From the NCBI RefSeq assembly GCF_040675465.1, contig NZ_JBFAPA010000004.1, forward strand, positions 248,001 through 312,000: a stretch of 64,000 nucleotides of DNA. The letters run 5' to 3'. This DNA is from Kibdelosporangium sp040675465. Its GTDB lineage: Bacteria > Actinomycetota > Actinomycetes > Mycobacteriales > Pseudonocardiaceae. Positions 35,015-43,343 of this stretch are shown here, one piece after another. The translations under genes were made by a program, and so were the position numbers. Within the stretch, counting starts at the first letter, position 1, and each line of letters begins with the position of its first letter. The notes beneath the pieces are model-generated. The model worked only from the letters and a program-made list of their open reading frames with translations. It did not search any database and was not told where the DNA came from.

Positions 35015-35272
35015 ATGGACCGCGCGAGCATTCTCAAGACCGTCACCAACGCGCTGACCGAGGTCATGCAACGCGACTACTCCGATGCGACCGAGGAGAC
35101 CCGCCTGTTCGAGGACCTGCACCTGGACTCCACCTCGGTGCTCACCCTGCTGATGGCGCTGGAGGACCACACCGGCATCGAGGTCGACCCGGAGTCCTTG
35201 CAGATGGACAACTTCCGCACGCTGGGCACCCTGGCCGACTACCTGCAGGCCAATCTCGACGTCGCCGTATGA
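35015..35272 (+). CDS. acyl carrier protein
   Basis: 85 residues, acidic. The phosphopantetheine site is Ser39 in LHLDSTSVL, followed by helix II LLMALEDHTGIEVDPE and the usual NFRTLGTLADYL. AGGAG at 35002-35006 precedes the ATG by eight bases, so it is the one gene in the run with an independent ribosome site, consistent with a need for more copies. It should carry the amino-acyl group loaded by the ATP-grasp ligase and be activated by the PPTase at 37770. The stop overlaps the next start. Confidence 0.9.
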   Translation: MDRASILKTVTNALTEVMQRDYSDATEETRLFEDLHLDSTSVLTLLMALEDHTGIEVDPESLQMDNFRTLGTLADYLQANLDVAV

Positions 35273-36075
35273 GCCTGTCGCTCACCGCGGCGGCCGCCTA
35301 CGTGGCCGACTACCGCAACCCCTACGAACGTGACGAGTGGCTGGTCGCCTACCAGACCGACCTGCTCGCCCCGTTCGGGGTGGCCTTCGAGGAGCAGCGG
35401 CTCGAACGCGGCCCCGGCATCCTGTTCCAGGAACTGGCCGAGCACGCGCTCGACCGGCTGCCCGAGCCGCCCGCGCCGGACCTGATCGTGGTGGCCTACG
35501 GGATGAACGACCTGTACCCGTTCCGGTGCATCGGCGGGCATGTGGACCGGTTGCTGGGCGGTGGCTCGGAGAACTTCGCGGTGTCCGAACAGGGCCTGCG
35601 CGCCCCGTTCACCGCGTTGCGCATCGCCGACGCCTACGCCCGGTCCGGCCGCTGCCGGCAAGGCGCGGTTGTCGTGGTCGAGCAGAGCACGATCGGCAAC
35701 GACGATCCGATCGCCCGCGACGGGCTGGCCGACTCGGCCGCGATCCTCGTGCTCGGCTCCGGTGGTCCGTGGCGGCTGGGGACGATCCCGCCCGCGTCTC
35801 CGCACTTGACCGCGTTGATCACCCAGGCAGCGGGCGGACAGCCCGCCTTGGTGGTGGCCGGACCTTGGACCGACCCCACGGCGGTCGCTGCTGCGGGCCT
35901 GCCGGTTCATCAGGTCTCCCGCGGCTCGTACTGCACCAGCGTCTGGCTGGATCTGGCCCGGCACCACGAAACCTGGGCGCACACCGAGAACGCGCTCGTG
36001 CTGTGCGACACCGACCCCCGCACCGGGCGAAGCCACGCGGCGTTGCTGCGCCGCCACACCGAGGAGAGCGCATGA
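35269..36075 (+). CDS. KAS-like protein lacking the catalytic cysteine
   Basis: 268 residues. DLIVVAYGMNDLYP and ENFAVSEQGLRAPFTALRIA resemble the N-terminal half of thiolase-fold synthases. Aligned with the operon's KAS III-like enzyme (EAFGVSHQHC), the position of the nucleophile is Leu110. This recalls chain-length-factor-type partners that pair with an active synthase. The C-terminal half is short and only weakly recognisable. I infer a non-catalytic partner of the 31467 protein; an unrelated role cannot be excluded. Confidence 0.55.
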   Translation: MSLSLTAAAAYVADYRNPYERDEWLVAYQTDLLAPFGVAFEEQRLERGPGILFQELAEHALDRLPEPPAPDLIVVAYGMNDLYPFRCIGGHVDRLLGGGSENFAVSEQGLRAPFTALRIADAYARSGRCRQGAVVVVEQSTIGNDDPIARDGLADSAAILVLGSGGPWRLGTIPPASPHLTALITQAAGGQPALVVAGPWTDPTAVAAAGLPVHQVSRGSYCTSVWLDLARHHETWAHTENALVLCDTDPRTGRSHAALLRRHTEESA

Positions 36076-36602
36076 GTGCCTATGCGGCGCAACTAGACCT
36101 ACTGCACCGGCAGGCGGGTGGCACCACGCCGGTCGCGTCGGCGTCCGGCGTGGTGCTCGGCTCGCTCAACGTCGTTCCCGATAGCCCCGACCATCCGCTG
36201 GCGCGGTTCGGCCTGGGCGTCGGACATGCCGTGCCCTCCACGCCGGATGCCCGCGAGGAGTTCGCCACCGGGCTGCTCGGCCTGCACCGAAGCCTGCTGC
36301 GGCAAGGAATCGCGCACGCGATGCGGCACCTGGCCAACCGGTCCTCGACCGGCGCCCCGCTGCTGGACCGGCAACTCGTCCAGGCCGCGCTGGCCGATGT
36401 CGCCCTGGAGATCCGCGAGACCGCGGCGCTGCCGGTCGCCGATCCCGCTGCCCGCTGGCGGGCCCACCAAGCGCTCGTGGCTGCGGGACGGCTGCTGCTG
36501 AGCCTGCTCGGCGCGAGCAGCTTCCTCGTCTCCGGCCCCGGCGGCGACCTGCACCTCGCCGAGGTCACCGGCAACGTCTACCTGCGTGAGGAGGCGGCAT
36601 GA
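36072..36602 (+). CDS. small helical protein resembling the C-terminal part of acyl-CoA dehydrogenases
   Basis: 176 residues, start fixed by an ATGA overlap with the gene before and stop by an ATGA overlap with the gene after. The second half (LLDRQLVQAALADVALEIRE, then LLLSLLGASSFLVSGPGGDL) looks like the C-terminal four-helix domain of acyl-CoA dehydrogenases. It has no FAD or catalytic Glu motif that I can see. Being next to a full acyl-CoA dehydrogenase suggests a partner subunit. The assignment is tentative. Confidence 0.5.
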   Translation: MSAYAAQLDLLHRQAGGTTPVASASGVVLGSLNVVPDSPDHPLARFGLGVGHAVPSTPDAREEFATGLLGLHRSLLRQGIAHAMRHLANRSSTGAPLLDRQLVQAALADVALEIRETAALPVADPAARWRAHQALVAAGRLLLSLLGASSFLVSGPGGDLHLAEVTGNVYLREEAA

Positions 36603-37786
36603 CCGCGCTGTCGGAGGACCTGCTGGACGACTCGCTGCTCCGGCTGCGCGAGCGCTGCCGGGAGGTCGCCCCGTCCCTGCGCGACCTGGGCATGGCGCTG
36701 GACCGTGACCCGGACGCGATCACCGAGTACCTGCACCTGCCCGCGTTCGACCTGCTCGACCAGATCTTCACCCCGCCGGAGTACCAGAAACGCACGGATG
36801 TCGAGTCGTTCGACCCGAGCTGCACCGCCCTTGTCGTGATCCTGGAGGCCATCTCCCACGGTGACCCGAACGCCGTACTGGCCGCGCCCGGCGCCGGGCT
36901 GTCCCGGGACGTCGTGCGGGAACTGGGCGACGATGCCCAGCGCGACGAGTACTTCGGCCGGGTCGTCGACGGTCCCACGTGGACGTTCTTCGGGCTGACC
37001 GAACCGGGCAAGGGCTCGGCCGCGTTGGAGCTGGAGACCACGCTCACTCCCGCTCCGGACGGCGACGGGTTCCTGCTCAACGGCGAGAAGCGCTACATCG
37101 GCAACGGCGCCCGGGCCCAGATCGGTGTCGTGTTCTGCCGTCGCGCGCCGGGTCCGTGGGGGATCGAGGTGGTCGTGATCGACCCGTCCGATCCCGGGTT
37201 CGAGGGCTCGCTGTTGCCGATGGTCGGCCTGCGGGGTGCCCGGATCAGCCGTCTGGTGTTCAACAACGTGCGCATCCCCGCGGACAAGGTGCTCGGCCGT
37301 CATCGCCCGCCCAGCCGCCGCGGTGTTTACGGGGCTTTGCATGCGTTGCTGCGGTTCCGGCCCGGGCTGGCGGCGATGACTCTCGGCCAGACCCAGGCCG
37401 TCTGCGACTACCTTCGTGCACATCGACCGGTGCTCCCGGCCTGGGACCGGTCCAGAGTGGACGGACTCGAGGACCGGGTGTCCGCTGTGCGGCAGGCGGT
37501 CCACGAGGTCGCCGCCGACATCGACCACGGGGTGGTCAACCAGCACCGGGTCGGCGCGGTCAAGATGCGCGCGGCCCAGCTCGGCGAACGGGCCACCCTG
37601 CTGGCCGCCGAACTGCTCGGCCCGGCCTCGCTGATCGAGCACCCGTGGCTGGAGAAGGCCTACCGGGACCTGCGCGCGTTCGAGTTCATGGAGGGCACGA
37701 GCAACTTGCACCGGCTGTCGGTGTTCCAGGGTCTGCTGAAGAACGACTTCCTCCCGGGAGGCGAGCCGGATGCGGCTTGGGATTGA
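36599..37786 (+). CDS. acyl-CoA (acyl-ACP) dehydrogenase
   Basis: 395 residues. The middle domain carries WTFFGLTEPGKGSAALELET and GEKRYIGNGARAQIG, the FAD/substrate motifs; the C-terminal domain ends FEFMEGTSNLHRLSVFQG, with the catalytic Glu at the position of YEGT in classical enzymes. In this operon the substrate is probably the ACP-bound amino-acyl group, which would be alpha,beta-desaturated, as carrier-linked dehydrogenases do in zwittermicin-type extender units. CoA substrates remain possible. Overlaps both neighbours. Confidence 0.85.
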   Translation: MTALSEDLLDDSLLRLRERCREVAPSLRDLGMALDRDPDAITEYLHLPAFDLLDQIFTPPEYQKRTDVESFDPSCTALVVILEAISHGDPNAVLAAPGAGLSRDVVRELGDDAQRDEYFGRVVDGPTWTFFGLTEPGKGSAALELETTLTPAPDGDGFLLNGEKRYIGNGARAQIGVVFCRRAPGPWGIEVVVIDPSDPGFEGSLLPMVGLRGARISRLVFNNVRIPADKVLGRHRPPSRRGVYGALHALLRFRPGLAAMTLGQTQAVCDYLRAHRPVLPAWDRSRVDGLEDRVSAVRQAVHEVAADIDHGVVNQHRVGAVKMRAAQLGERATLLAAELLGPASLIEHPWLEKAYRDLRAFEFMEGTSNLHRLSVFQGLLKNDFLPGGEPDAAWD

Positions 37787-38138
37787 CCTGGCCACCCGCG
37801 ACGAGCTGACGCGGCTGCTGGCCCGCGACTGGTTCCGGCGGTTCGCCTTCGCCCGTGCCGAGCTGGACCACGCCGCCACCCTGGCGGCCGGCCGGGCGGC
37901 CGAATTCCTGGCCGGCCGGTTCGCCGTGAAGGAGGCCGTGCTCAAGGTCCTGGGCACCGGCCTGTTCCAGGGCGTGGTGCCCAGCCACATCGTGGTCACC
38001 CGGTCCGGATCCGGCGAGCCGTCGATCGCGCTGACCGCGTCGGCCGCCGAAGCGGCCCAAGCGGTCGGCGTCAGTCACGTGACAGTGTCGATCACCCACA
38101 AACGCGACCTGGTCGCCGCCGTGGCGATGGGATGGTGA
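37770..38138 (+). CDS. AcpS-type 4'-phosphopantetheinyl transferase
   Basis: 122 residues, the size of holo-ACP synthase. Key motifs are GIDLATRDE (metal Asp), FLAGRFAVKEAVLKVLG (the FxxKExxxK metal/CoA site) and VSITHKRDLVAAVA. It transfers phosphopantetheine from CoA to the Ser39 of the operon ACP. The ORF starts 17 bases inside the dehydrogenase gene and overlaps the ABC gene by seven bases. A dedicated PPTase in the operon supports an ACP-dependent pathway separate from fatty acid synthesis. Confidence 0.85.
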   Translation: MRLGIDLATRDELTRLLARDWFRRFAFARAELDHAATLAAGRAAEFLAGRFAVKEAVLKVLGTGLFQGVVPSHIVVTRSGSGEPSIALTASAAEAAQAVGVSHVTVSITHKRDLVAAVAMGW

Positions 38139-39115
38139 CCCGGATGGTCATCGAGGCACGCGGCCTGCGGCGGGTGTTCGGCGCGGTGGAGGCGGTGCGC
38201 GGAGTCGACCTGCGGGTGGCCGCCGGTGAGATCGTCGGCCTGCTCGGGCCCAACGGCGCGGGCAAGACCACCACACTGCGGATGCTGACCACCTTGCTGC
38301 GCCCCACATCCGGCACCGCCACCATCGTCGGCGCGGACCTGGTGTCCGAGCCTGCCTTGGTGCGTAAGCGGATCGGCTACGTCGCCCAGAGCAGCGGCAC
38401 CGACCCACGCTGCCGTGTGCTCGACGAACTGGTGCTGCAGGCGTCTCTGTACCGGGTGTCGCGTCCGCGGGAACGGGCGTTGTCGCTGTGCGAACTGCTG
38501 GGGCTCTCGTCGTTGGCGCGTCGACCGGTCGGCCTGCTGTCCGGTGGGCAACGCCGCCGCCTGGACATCGCGCTGGGACTCGTTCACTCGCCGGGTCTGC
38601 TGTTCCTCGACGAACCCAGCCTCGGCCTGGACCCACCCAGCCGCGACGAACTGTGGGCCTACGTCCGGTCCCTGCGCGACCAGCACGCCACCACCGTCCT
38701 GTTGACCACGCACTACCTCGACGAGGCCGACGCGCTGTGCGACCGGTTGCTCGTCATGGACCACGGCGAGGTCGTCGCGGCGGGGGAGTCGGACGTCCTC
38801 AAGAGCGGCTTGTCCGGCGACGTGATCACCATCCAGGTAACTGGCGCGGATGCCGCCATCCTCACCGCACTTCGCGACCACGAGGCCGTCCGCTCGGTCG
38901 CCCACGACGACGCCGAACTGCGGCTGACCGTCCACAATGGCGACCGGGTCCTCGCCGACATCGTGCGCCTGCTGGACGCGGCCGGGCTCGCACCCACCTC
39001 CGTGGACCTGCGCCGCCCCACCCTCGACGACGTCTTCCGCGCCGTCACCGGCCACCCACTCGTGGATGCCGGGCCGGAGCGGGCCACCCTCGGCAGGGAG
39101 CACACCCATGCATGA
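38132..39115 (+). CDS. ABC transporter ATP-binding protein (DrrA type)
   Basis: 327 residues. Walker A GPNGAGKTT, signature LSGGQRRRL, Walker B LLFLDEPSLGLDP and H-loop LLTTHYLDE are intact, and the extended C-terminal region (DRVLADIVRLLDAAGL, SVDLRRPTLDDVF) is typical of DrrA-like drug exporters. It energises the membrane protein encoded immediately downstream, which overlaps it by eight bases. It likely exports the cluster product. ATG 38144 is an alternative start. Confidence 0.9.
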   Translation: MVTRMVIEARGLRRVFGAVEAVRGVDLRVAAGEIVGLLGPNGAGKTTTLRMLTTLLRPTSGTATIVGADLVSEPALVRKRIGYVAQSSGTDPRCRVLDELVLQASLYRVSRPRERALSLCELLGLSSLARRPVGLLSGGQRRRLDIALGLVHSPGLLFLDEPSLGLDPPSRDELWAYVRSLRDQHATTVLLTTHYLDEADALCDRLLVMDHGEVVAAGESDVLKSGLSGDVITIQVTGADAAILTALRDHEAVRSVAHDDAELRLTVHNGDRVLADIVRLLDAAGLAPTSVDLRRPTLDDVFRAVTGHPLVDAGPERATLGREHTHA

Positions 39116-39845
39116 CATCCGGCTGATCTTCCGCCACCAACTGGCGATGTCGCTGCGAAGTCCACTGTGGATGGTCGTCGGCCTGCTTCAGCCGTTGGTG
39201 TACCTGGCGTTCTTCGGACCCCTGCTGGCGGGTCTGCCGCTGGGCGCGAACTCCTGGCAGGTCTACATCCCCGGGCTGCTCGTCCAACTCGCCCTGTTCG
39301 GCGCGGCCTTCGTGGGTTTTACCGTGATCGCCGACGTCCGCTCCGGCGTCATCGAGCGTCTGCGCGTCACACCCGTCAGCCGCGCGGCGCTGCTGCTCGG
39401 TCGGGTGCTGCGGGATGTTCTCTTGCTGGTCAGTCAGGCCGTGCTCCTGCTGGCCGTTGCCCTGATCTTCGGCCTCAGGGCGCCACTTCCGGGTGTTCTG
39501 CTGGGTCTGGCCCTGGTCGCGCTGCTCGCCGCCAGCCTCGCGGCGCTCTCCTACGCCCTGGCCATGGCCACCCGCAACGAGGAATCCCTGGCGCCGCTCC
39601 TCAACAGCGTCACGGTGCCGCTCCTGCTGTTGTCGGGCATTCTCCTCCCGATGTCCCTCGCCCCTGCCTGGCTGGACATCGTGTCCCGACTGACCCCACT
39701 GCGTTACGTTGTGGACGGCATCCGCGCGGCCTTCCTCGGCGAGTACACCAACACCGCTATCCCCATCGCGTTCGCCGTCGCCGTCGGTCTGGCCGCCCTC
39801 ACCATCGCCTGGGGAACCCGGCTGTTCCGGCGCGAAGCCGCCTAG
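39108..39845 (+). CDS. ABC-2 type permease (DrrB type)
   Basis: 245 residues with six hydrophobic helices. FVGFTVIADVRSGVIERLRV and LLLSGILLPMSLAPAWLDIV with LTPLRYVVDGIRAAFLGE are the ABC-2 family marks. AGGGAG lies about eight bases before the ATG at 39108, within the ATPase gene. Forms the exporter with the preceding ATPase. Last gene of the operon; a hairpin follows. Confidence 0.9.
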   Translation: MHDIRLIFRHQLAMSLRSPLWMVVGLLQPLVYLAFFGPLLAGLPLGANSWQVYIPGLLVQLALFGAAFVGFTVIADVRSGVIERLRVTPVSRAALLLGRVLRDVLLLVSQAVLLLAVALIFGLRAPLPGVLLGLALVALLAASLAALSYALAMATRNEESLAPLLNSVTVPLLLLSGILLPMSLAPAWLDIVSRLTPLRYVVDGIRAAFLGEYTNTAIPIAFAVAVGLAALTIAWGTRLFRREAA

Positions 39846-39846
39846 C

Positions 39847-39872
39847 GCGTGGTTCGCGGCGAGGAACCACGC
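39847..39872. terminator. bidirectional hairpin terminator
   Basis: GCGTGGTTC (39847-39855) and GAACCACGC (39864-39872) are perfect complements around an eight-base loop, two bases after the permease stop and touching the stop of the convergent epimerase gene. Confidence 0.75.
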
Positions 39873-40834
39873 TATATCCTGGGCACCTTTCCCTCCCGTC
39901 CCAACCACTCCAACGCCTCCCGCACCGCCTCCAGCGAGCTGTACCGCGGCCGATATCCGAGCATCCGCTCCGCCTTCGCGATGCTCGCGTTCGGGCTGTG
40001 CGCGATGTGGTCCCACGTGAAGCGGGCGGCCTCAGCGGTCGTGGTCTCCCGCCACTGCTCCCACGGCAGGAACGTCAGGTTGGCCTCCTGCCCGTACCAC
40101 CCCGCCACCGCTTCGGCGTAGCCCCGCAACGTCAAGGCCGCCGATGACACCACGTGGAAGCTCTCACCCACGGCCGCCGCCCGGTGGGCCATCGCCGCGG
40201 TGAACGACTGCGCCACGTCATCGGCGTGCACGTGATGCAGGGTCTCCATGCCCAGGTTCGGCAGCGCGACCTCGGCACCCTCAGCAAGCCGCCGGTACAC
40301 ATCCAGCTCCAGGTTCCCCGCCGGGTTGATCGGCACCCACCCGGGCCCGACGATGTGCCCGGGATGCAGGACGGTCGCCGGAAACCCGTGGCGCTGCGCC
40401 TGATCCAGCAGCCACGCCTCGATCTCCGCCTTCTGCACCCCATACTCGCCAAAAGGCTGCCGCGGCACGTCTTCGGGTGTCGGCACAACCGCGCTCGGCC
40501 CGTGCACCCAGATCGTCCCGCAGTGCAGGAAATGCCGGACCCGACCGGCCACGGCCTGCACGATCTGCCGCGCGCTGTCCAGCGTGAAGCAGATCAGGTC
40601 GATCACCACATCCGGCTCGAGCTCCCGAACCCGATCCCCGAACGCCCCCGCCCGCCGCTCCTCCTCATCCCGGTCGACCACCACCGTGGTGACTGCCGCC
40701 CACGCCCCATCCTCCCGGTACCGCGCCGACTTCCCCCTGGTCAACACCGTCACCTCATGCCCAAGCGCCACCAACCTCGGCACCAGGTACCCACCGATGT
40801 GCCCCGTCCCACCGATCACCACGACATGCGCCAT
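39872..40834 (-). CDS. NAD-dependent epimerase/dehydratase family protein
   Basis: 320 residues from ATG 40834 (AHVVVIGGTGHIGGYLVPRL); a 14-codon extension upstream lacks homology. The Rossmann motif GGTGHIG and a YxxxK-like site (YGVQKAEIEAWL) are present; VLHPGHIVGPGW and HVHADDVAQSF are common in extended SDRs acting on sugars or small carbonyl compounds. It is convergent with the exporter operon and separated by a terminator, so it is probably not part of the biosynthetic cluster. Substrate unknown. Confidence 0.85.
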   Translation of the reverse strand: MAHVVVIGGTGHIGGYLVPRLVALGHEVTVLTRGKSARYREDGAWAAVTTVVVDRDEEERRAGAFGDRVRELEPDVVIDLICFTLDSARQIVQAVAGRVRHFLHCGTIWVHGPSAVVPTPEDVPRQPFGEYGVQKAEIEAWLLDQAQRHGFPATVLHPGHIVGPGWVPINPAGNLELDVYRRLAEGAEVALPNLGMETLHHVHADDVAQSFTAAMAHRAAAVGESFHVVSSAALTLRGYAEAVAGWYGQEANLTFLPWEQWRETTTAEAARFTWDHIAHSPNASIAKAERMLGYRPRYSSLEAVREALEWLGREGKVPRI

Positions 40835-40913
40835 GCCCCGATCCTTCCCGGCCGGACCCGTCGCGTCGACTGCCACGGCCGGGACCCGGGACCGGCCGGT
40901 ACGCGTGACCCGG

Positions 40914-40919
40914 GATAAT
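40914..40919 (+). promoter_or_regulatory. possible -10 box of lysS
   Basis: GATAAT, a good match to the -10 consensus, lies 12 bases before the ATG at 40931. Transcription from it would begin at about 40925-40927, giving an almost leaderless mRNA. No convincing -35 is seen. Confidence 0.35.
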
Positions 40920-40930
40920 GGGTTTTGTCA

Positions 40931-42616
40931 ATGCTCGTGAAGGGATGTGTGCGGCAAGTGGATCAGTCGATGGAGGCGGACTGGGTCTCGCGGTTCGCCG
41001 ACGAGGTCGTCGCGGAGGCGGCTCGCCGAGCCTCGGACGGACCCGTGGTGGCGGCGTCGGGACTGAGCCCGTCCGGCCCGATCCACCTGGGCAACCTGCG
41101 CGAGGTGATGACCCCGCACCTGGTCGCCGACGAGATCGCCCGGCGCGGGCATGACTGCGAGCACATCATCTCGTGGGACGACTACGACCGGTTCCGCCGC
41201 GTTCCCGCCGGGATCGACCCGTCCTGGGCCGAGCACATCGGCAAGCCGCTGACCTCGGTACCGGCCCCGCCCGGCAGCGACCACCCGAACTGGGCCGAGC
41301 ACTTCAAGGCCGCGATGATCGAGGCGCTGGACCGGCTCGGCGTGCGCTACCGCGGCATCAGCCAGACCGAGATGTACACCAGCGGCGCGTACCGCGACCA
41401 GGTGCTGCTGGCCATGCGCGAGCGGGCGAAGATCGACGCCATCCTCGGCCGGTACCGCACCAAGAAGAAGACCGAGGAGCAGGACGCGGACGGGTCCGGC
41501 AACGAGCAGACCGGCGCCGCGTACTACCCGTTCAAGCCCTACTGCACCGCCTGCGGCCGTGACCTGACCACGATCACGAGCTACGACGACGAGACCACCG
41601 AGATGACCTACACCTGCGAGTGCGGGCACGGCGAGACCGTGCTGCTCTCGGAGTTCACCAGCGGCAAGCTGGTGTGGAAGGTCGACTGGCCGATGCGCTG
41701 GGCCTACGAGGGCGTGCAGTTCGAGCCCTCCGGCGTGGACCACTCGTCCCCGGGGTCGTCCTTCGAGGTCGGCGGCCAGATCGTGCGCGAGGTGTTCGGC
41801 GCCGAGCAGCCGATCGGCCCGATGTACGCGTTCGTCGGCATCACCGGCATGGCCAAGATGAGCAGCTCCGCCGGCGCGGTGCCCACCCCGGGCGACGCGC
41901 TGGAGATCATGGAACCGGCCGTGCTGCGCTGGCTGTACGCCCGCCGCAAGCCCAACCAGTCCTTCAAGATCGCCTTCGACCAGGAGATCTACCGGCTCTA
42001 CGACGAGTGGGACTCGCTGAGCCGCCGGGTCGCCGAGGGCAAGGCCGGTCCGGGCGAGCTGCAGGCGTACGGCCGGTCGGTGCGTACCGCGGCCGTCGAG
42101 CTGCCGGACACCCCGCGCCGGGTGGCCTACCGGACGCTCGCGTCCATCGTCGACATCACCACCGGCGACGAGCAGCAGACCCTGCGGATCCTCGGCGGCA
42201 TCGACACCGCCGACCCGATCACCGACCTGGCGCAGGTCCGGCCGCGGATCGACTGCGCCCAGCGGTGGGTCGACGTGCACATGTCCCCCGAGCAGCACAC
42301 CCGAGTGCTGGCCGAACCGGACGCCGAGCTGCTCGCCGAGCTGGACGACACCCAGCGGCAGATGATCAAGACGCTGGTGGACCGGCTCACCGACGAGTGG
42401 TCCCTGGACGGGCTGACCACGCTGGTCTACGGCGTGCCGAAGCTGCAGGCGGGCCTGCCGATGGACACCCCGCCGACGCCGGAGCTCAAGGTGGCCCAGC
42501 GGTCGTTCTTCGCGCTGCTGTACCGGCTGCTGGTCGGTGGCGACACCGGGCCGCGGCTGCCCACGCTGCTGCTCGCGGTCGGCGCGGACCGGGTCCGCAC
42601 GCTCCTCGGCGGCTGA
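40931..42616 (+). CDS. lysS: lysine--tRNA ligase, class I
   Basis: About 561 residues. It has the class I synthetase signatures: GPIHLGNLREV in place of HIGH and KMSSSAG in place of KMSKS, with zinc-type CxxC sites (CTACG, CECGHG). This is the class I LysRS found in archaea and a minority of bacteria including some actinobacteria; it is unrelated to the usual class II enzyme. It charges tRNA-Lys. The start is uncertain: ATG 40931 (possibly leaderless), GTG 40958 with AGGGA at 40941, or ATG 40970. A perfect hairpin follows the stop. Confidence 0.93.
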   Translation: MLVKGCVRQVDQSMEADWVSRFADEVVAEAARRASDGPVVAASGLSPSGPIHLGNLREVMTPHLVADEIARRGHDCEHIISWDDYDRFRRVPAGIDPSWAEHIGKPLTSVPAPPGSDHPNWAEHFKAAMIEALDRLGVRYRGISQTEMYTSGAYRDQVLLAMRERAKIDAILGRYRTKKKTEEQDADGSGNEQTGAAYYPFKPYCTACGRDLTTITSYDDETTEMTYTCECGHGETVLLSEFTSGKLVWKVDWPMRWAYEGVQFEPSGVDHSSPGSSFEVGGQIVREVFGAEQPIGPMYAFVGITGMAKMSSSAGAVPTPGDALEIMEPAVLRWLYARRKPNQSFKIAFDQEIYRLYDEWDSLSRRVAEGKAGPGELQAYGRSVRTAAVELPDTPRRVAYRTLASIVDITTGDEQQTLRILGGIDTADPITDLAQVRPRIDCAQRWVDVHMSPEQHTRVLAEPDAELLAELDDTQRQMIKTLVDRLTDEWSLDGLTTLVYGVPKLQAGLPMDTPPTPELKVAQRSFFALLYRLLVGGDTGPRLPTLLLAVGADRVRTLLGG

Positions 42617-42627
42617 CCGTCACGCTT

Positions 42628-42668
42628 CCGGTGATCGCCACGTCCGCTCGCGGGCGGGCGATCACCGG
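42628..42668 (+). terminator. hairpin terminator after lysS
   Basis: CCGGTGATCGCC (42628-42639) and GGCGATCACCGG (42657-42668) pair perfectly with a 17-base loop, between lysS and the methyltransferase gene. Confidence 0.65.
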
Positions 42669-42698
42669 GCGGAAGTGCCTGGCTGGGAAGATGACCGG

Positions 42699-43343
42699 AT
42701 GACTGCGTTCGTCCGGGCCCACACCAAGTTGTCGTCAGCGCCGCACGTGCCGGAGATCCGGCTGTACCTGGCTGACGACGCCTTCGACCTGTGGGAACGG
42801 GTGGAGGCGGAGGTGGGGGAGAAGGGGCTGGCGCCGCCGTTCTGGGCGTTCGCGTGGGCGGGTGGGCAGGCGCTGGCCCGGTATGTGCTGGACAATCCGC
42901 GGATCGTGGCGGGTAAGCACGTGCTGGATCTGGCGGCGGGGTGCGGGATTGTCGCTCTCGCGGCGGCGAAGGCGGGGGCCGCGCGGGTGGTGGGCAACGA
43001 GATCGACCAGTTCGCGATCGACGCGATGCGGCTCAACGCGGAGGCCAATGACGTGACGATCGAGACCGTGCTGGGCGACATGGTCGACGGGGACGCGGAC
43101 GGCGCCGATGTGGTGCTGGCCGGGGACATCTTCTACGACAAGGCGATGACCGCGCGGATGATGCCGTTCATCGGGCGGCTGCGCGAGCGCGGCGCCACGG
43201 TACTCGTCGGGGATCCGGGACGGGCGCACCTGCCGCGGGCGAGGTTCCGCGAGCTGGTCCGCTATGACGTGCCGGTCCCCAAGGCGTTGGAGGACGCCGA
43301 GATCAAGACCACGATCGTGTTCACTCCGGCTGATGACGACTGA
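42699..43343 (+). CDS. class I methyltransferase (PrmA/ETF-beta lysine methyltransferase-like)
   Basis: 214 residues. SAM motif I is KHVLDLAAGCGIVALAAAKA; acidic motif II VVGNEIDQFAIDAM; DVVLAGDIFYDKAM provides the post-I DxFY-type motif of the METTL20/ETFBKMT group. LAPPFWAFAWAGGQALARY upstream is also characteristic. It likely methylates a protein or a nicotinamide-like compound. GGGAAG before ATG 42699 supports the start. The 3' end overlaps the convergent recombinase gene by 23 bases. Confidence 0.8.
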   Translation: MTAFVRAHTKLSSAPHVPEIRLYLADDAFDLWERVEAEVGEKGLAPPFWAFAWAGGQALARYVLDNPRIVAGKHVLDLAAGCGIVALAAAKAGAARVVGNEIDQFAIDAMRLNAEANDVTIETVLGDMVDGDADGADVVLAGDIFYDKAMTARMMPFIGRLRERGATVLVGDPGRAHLPRARFRELVRYDVPVPKALEDAEIKTTIVFTPADDD

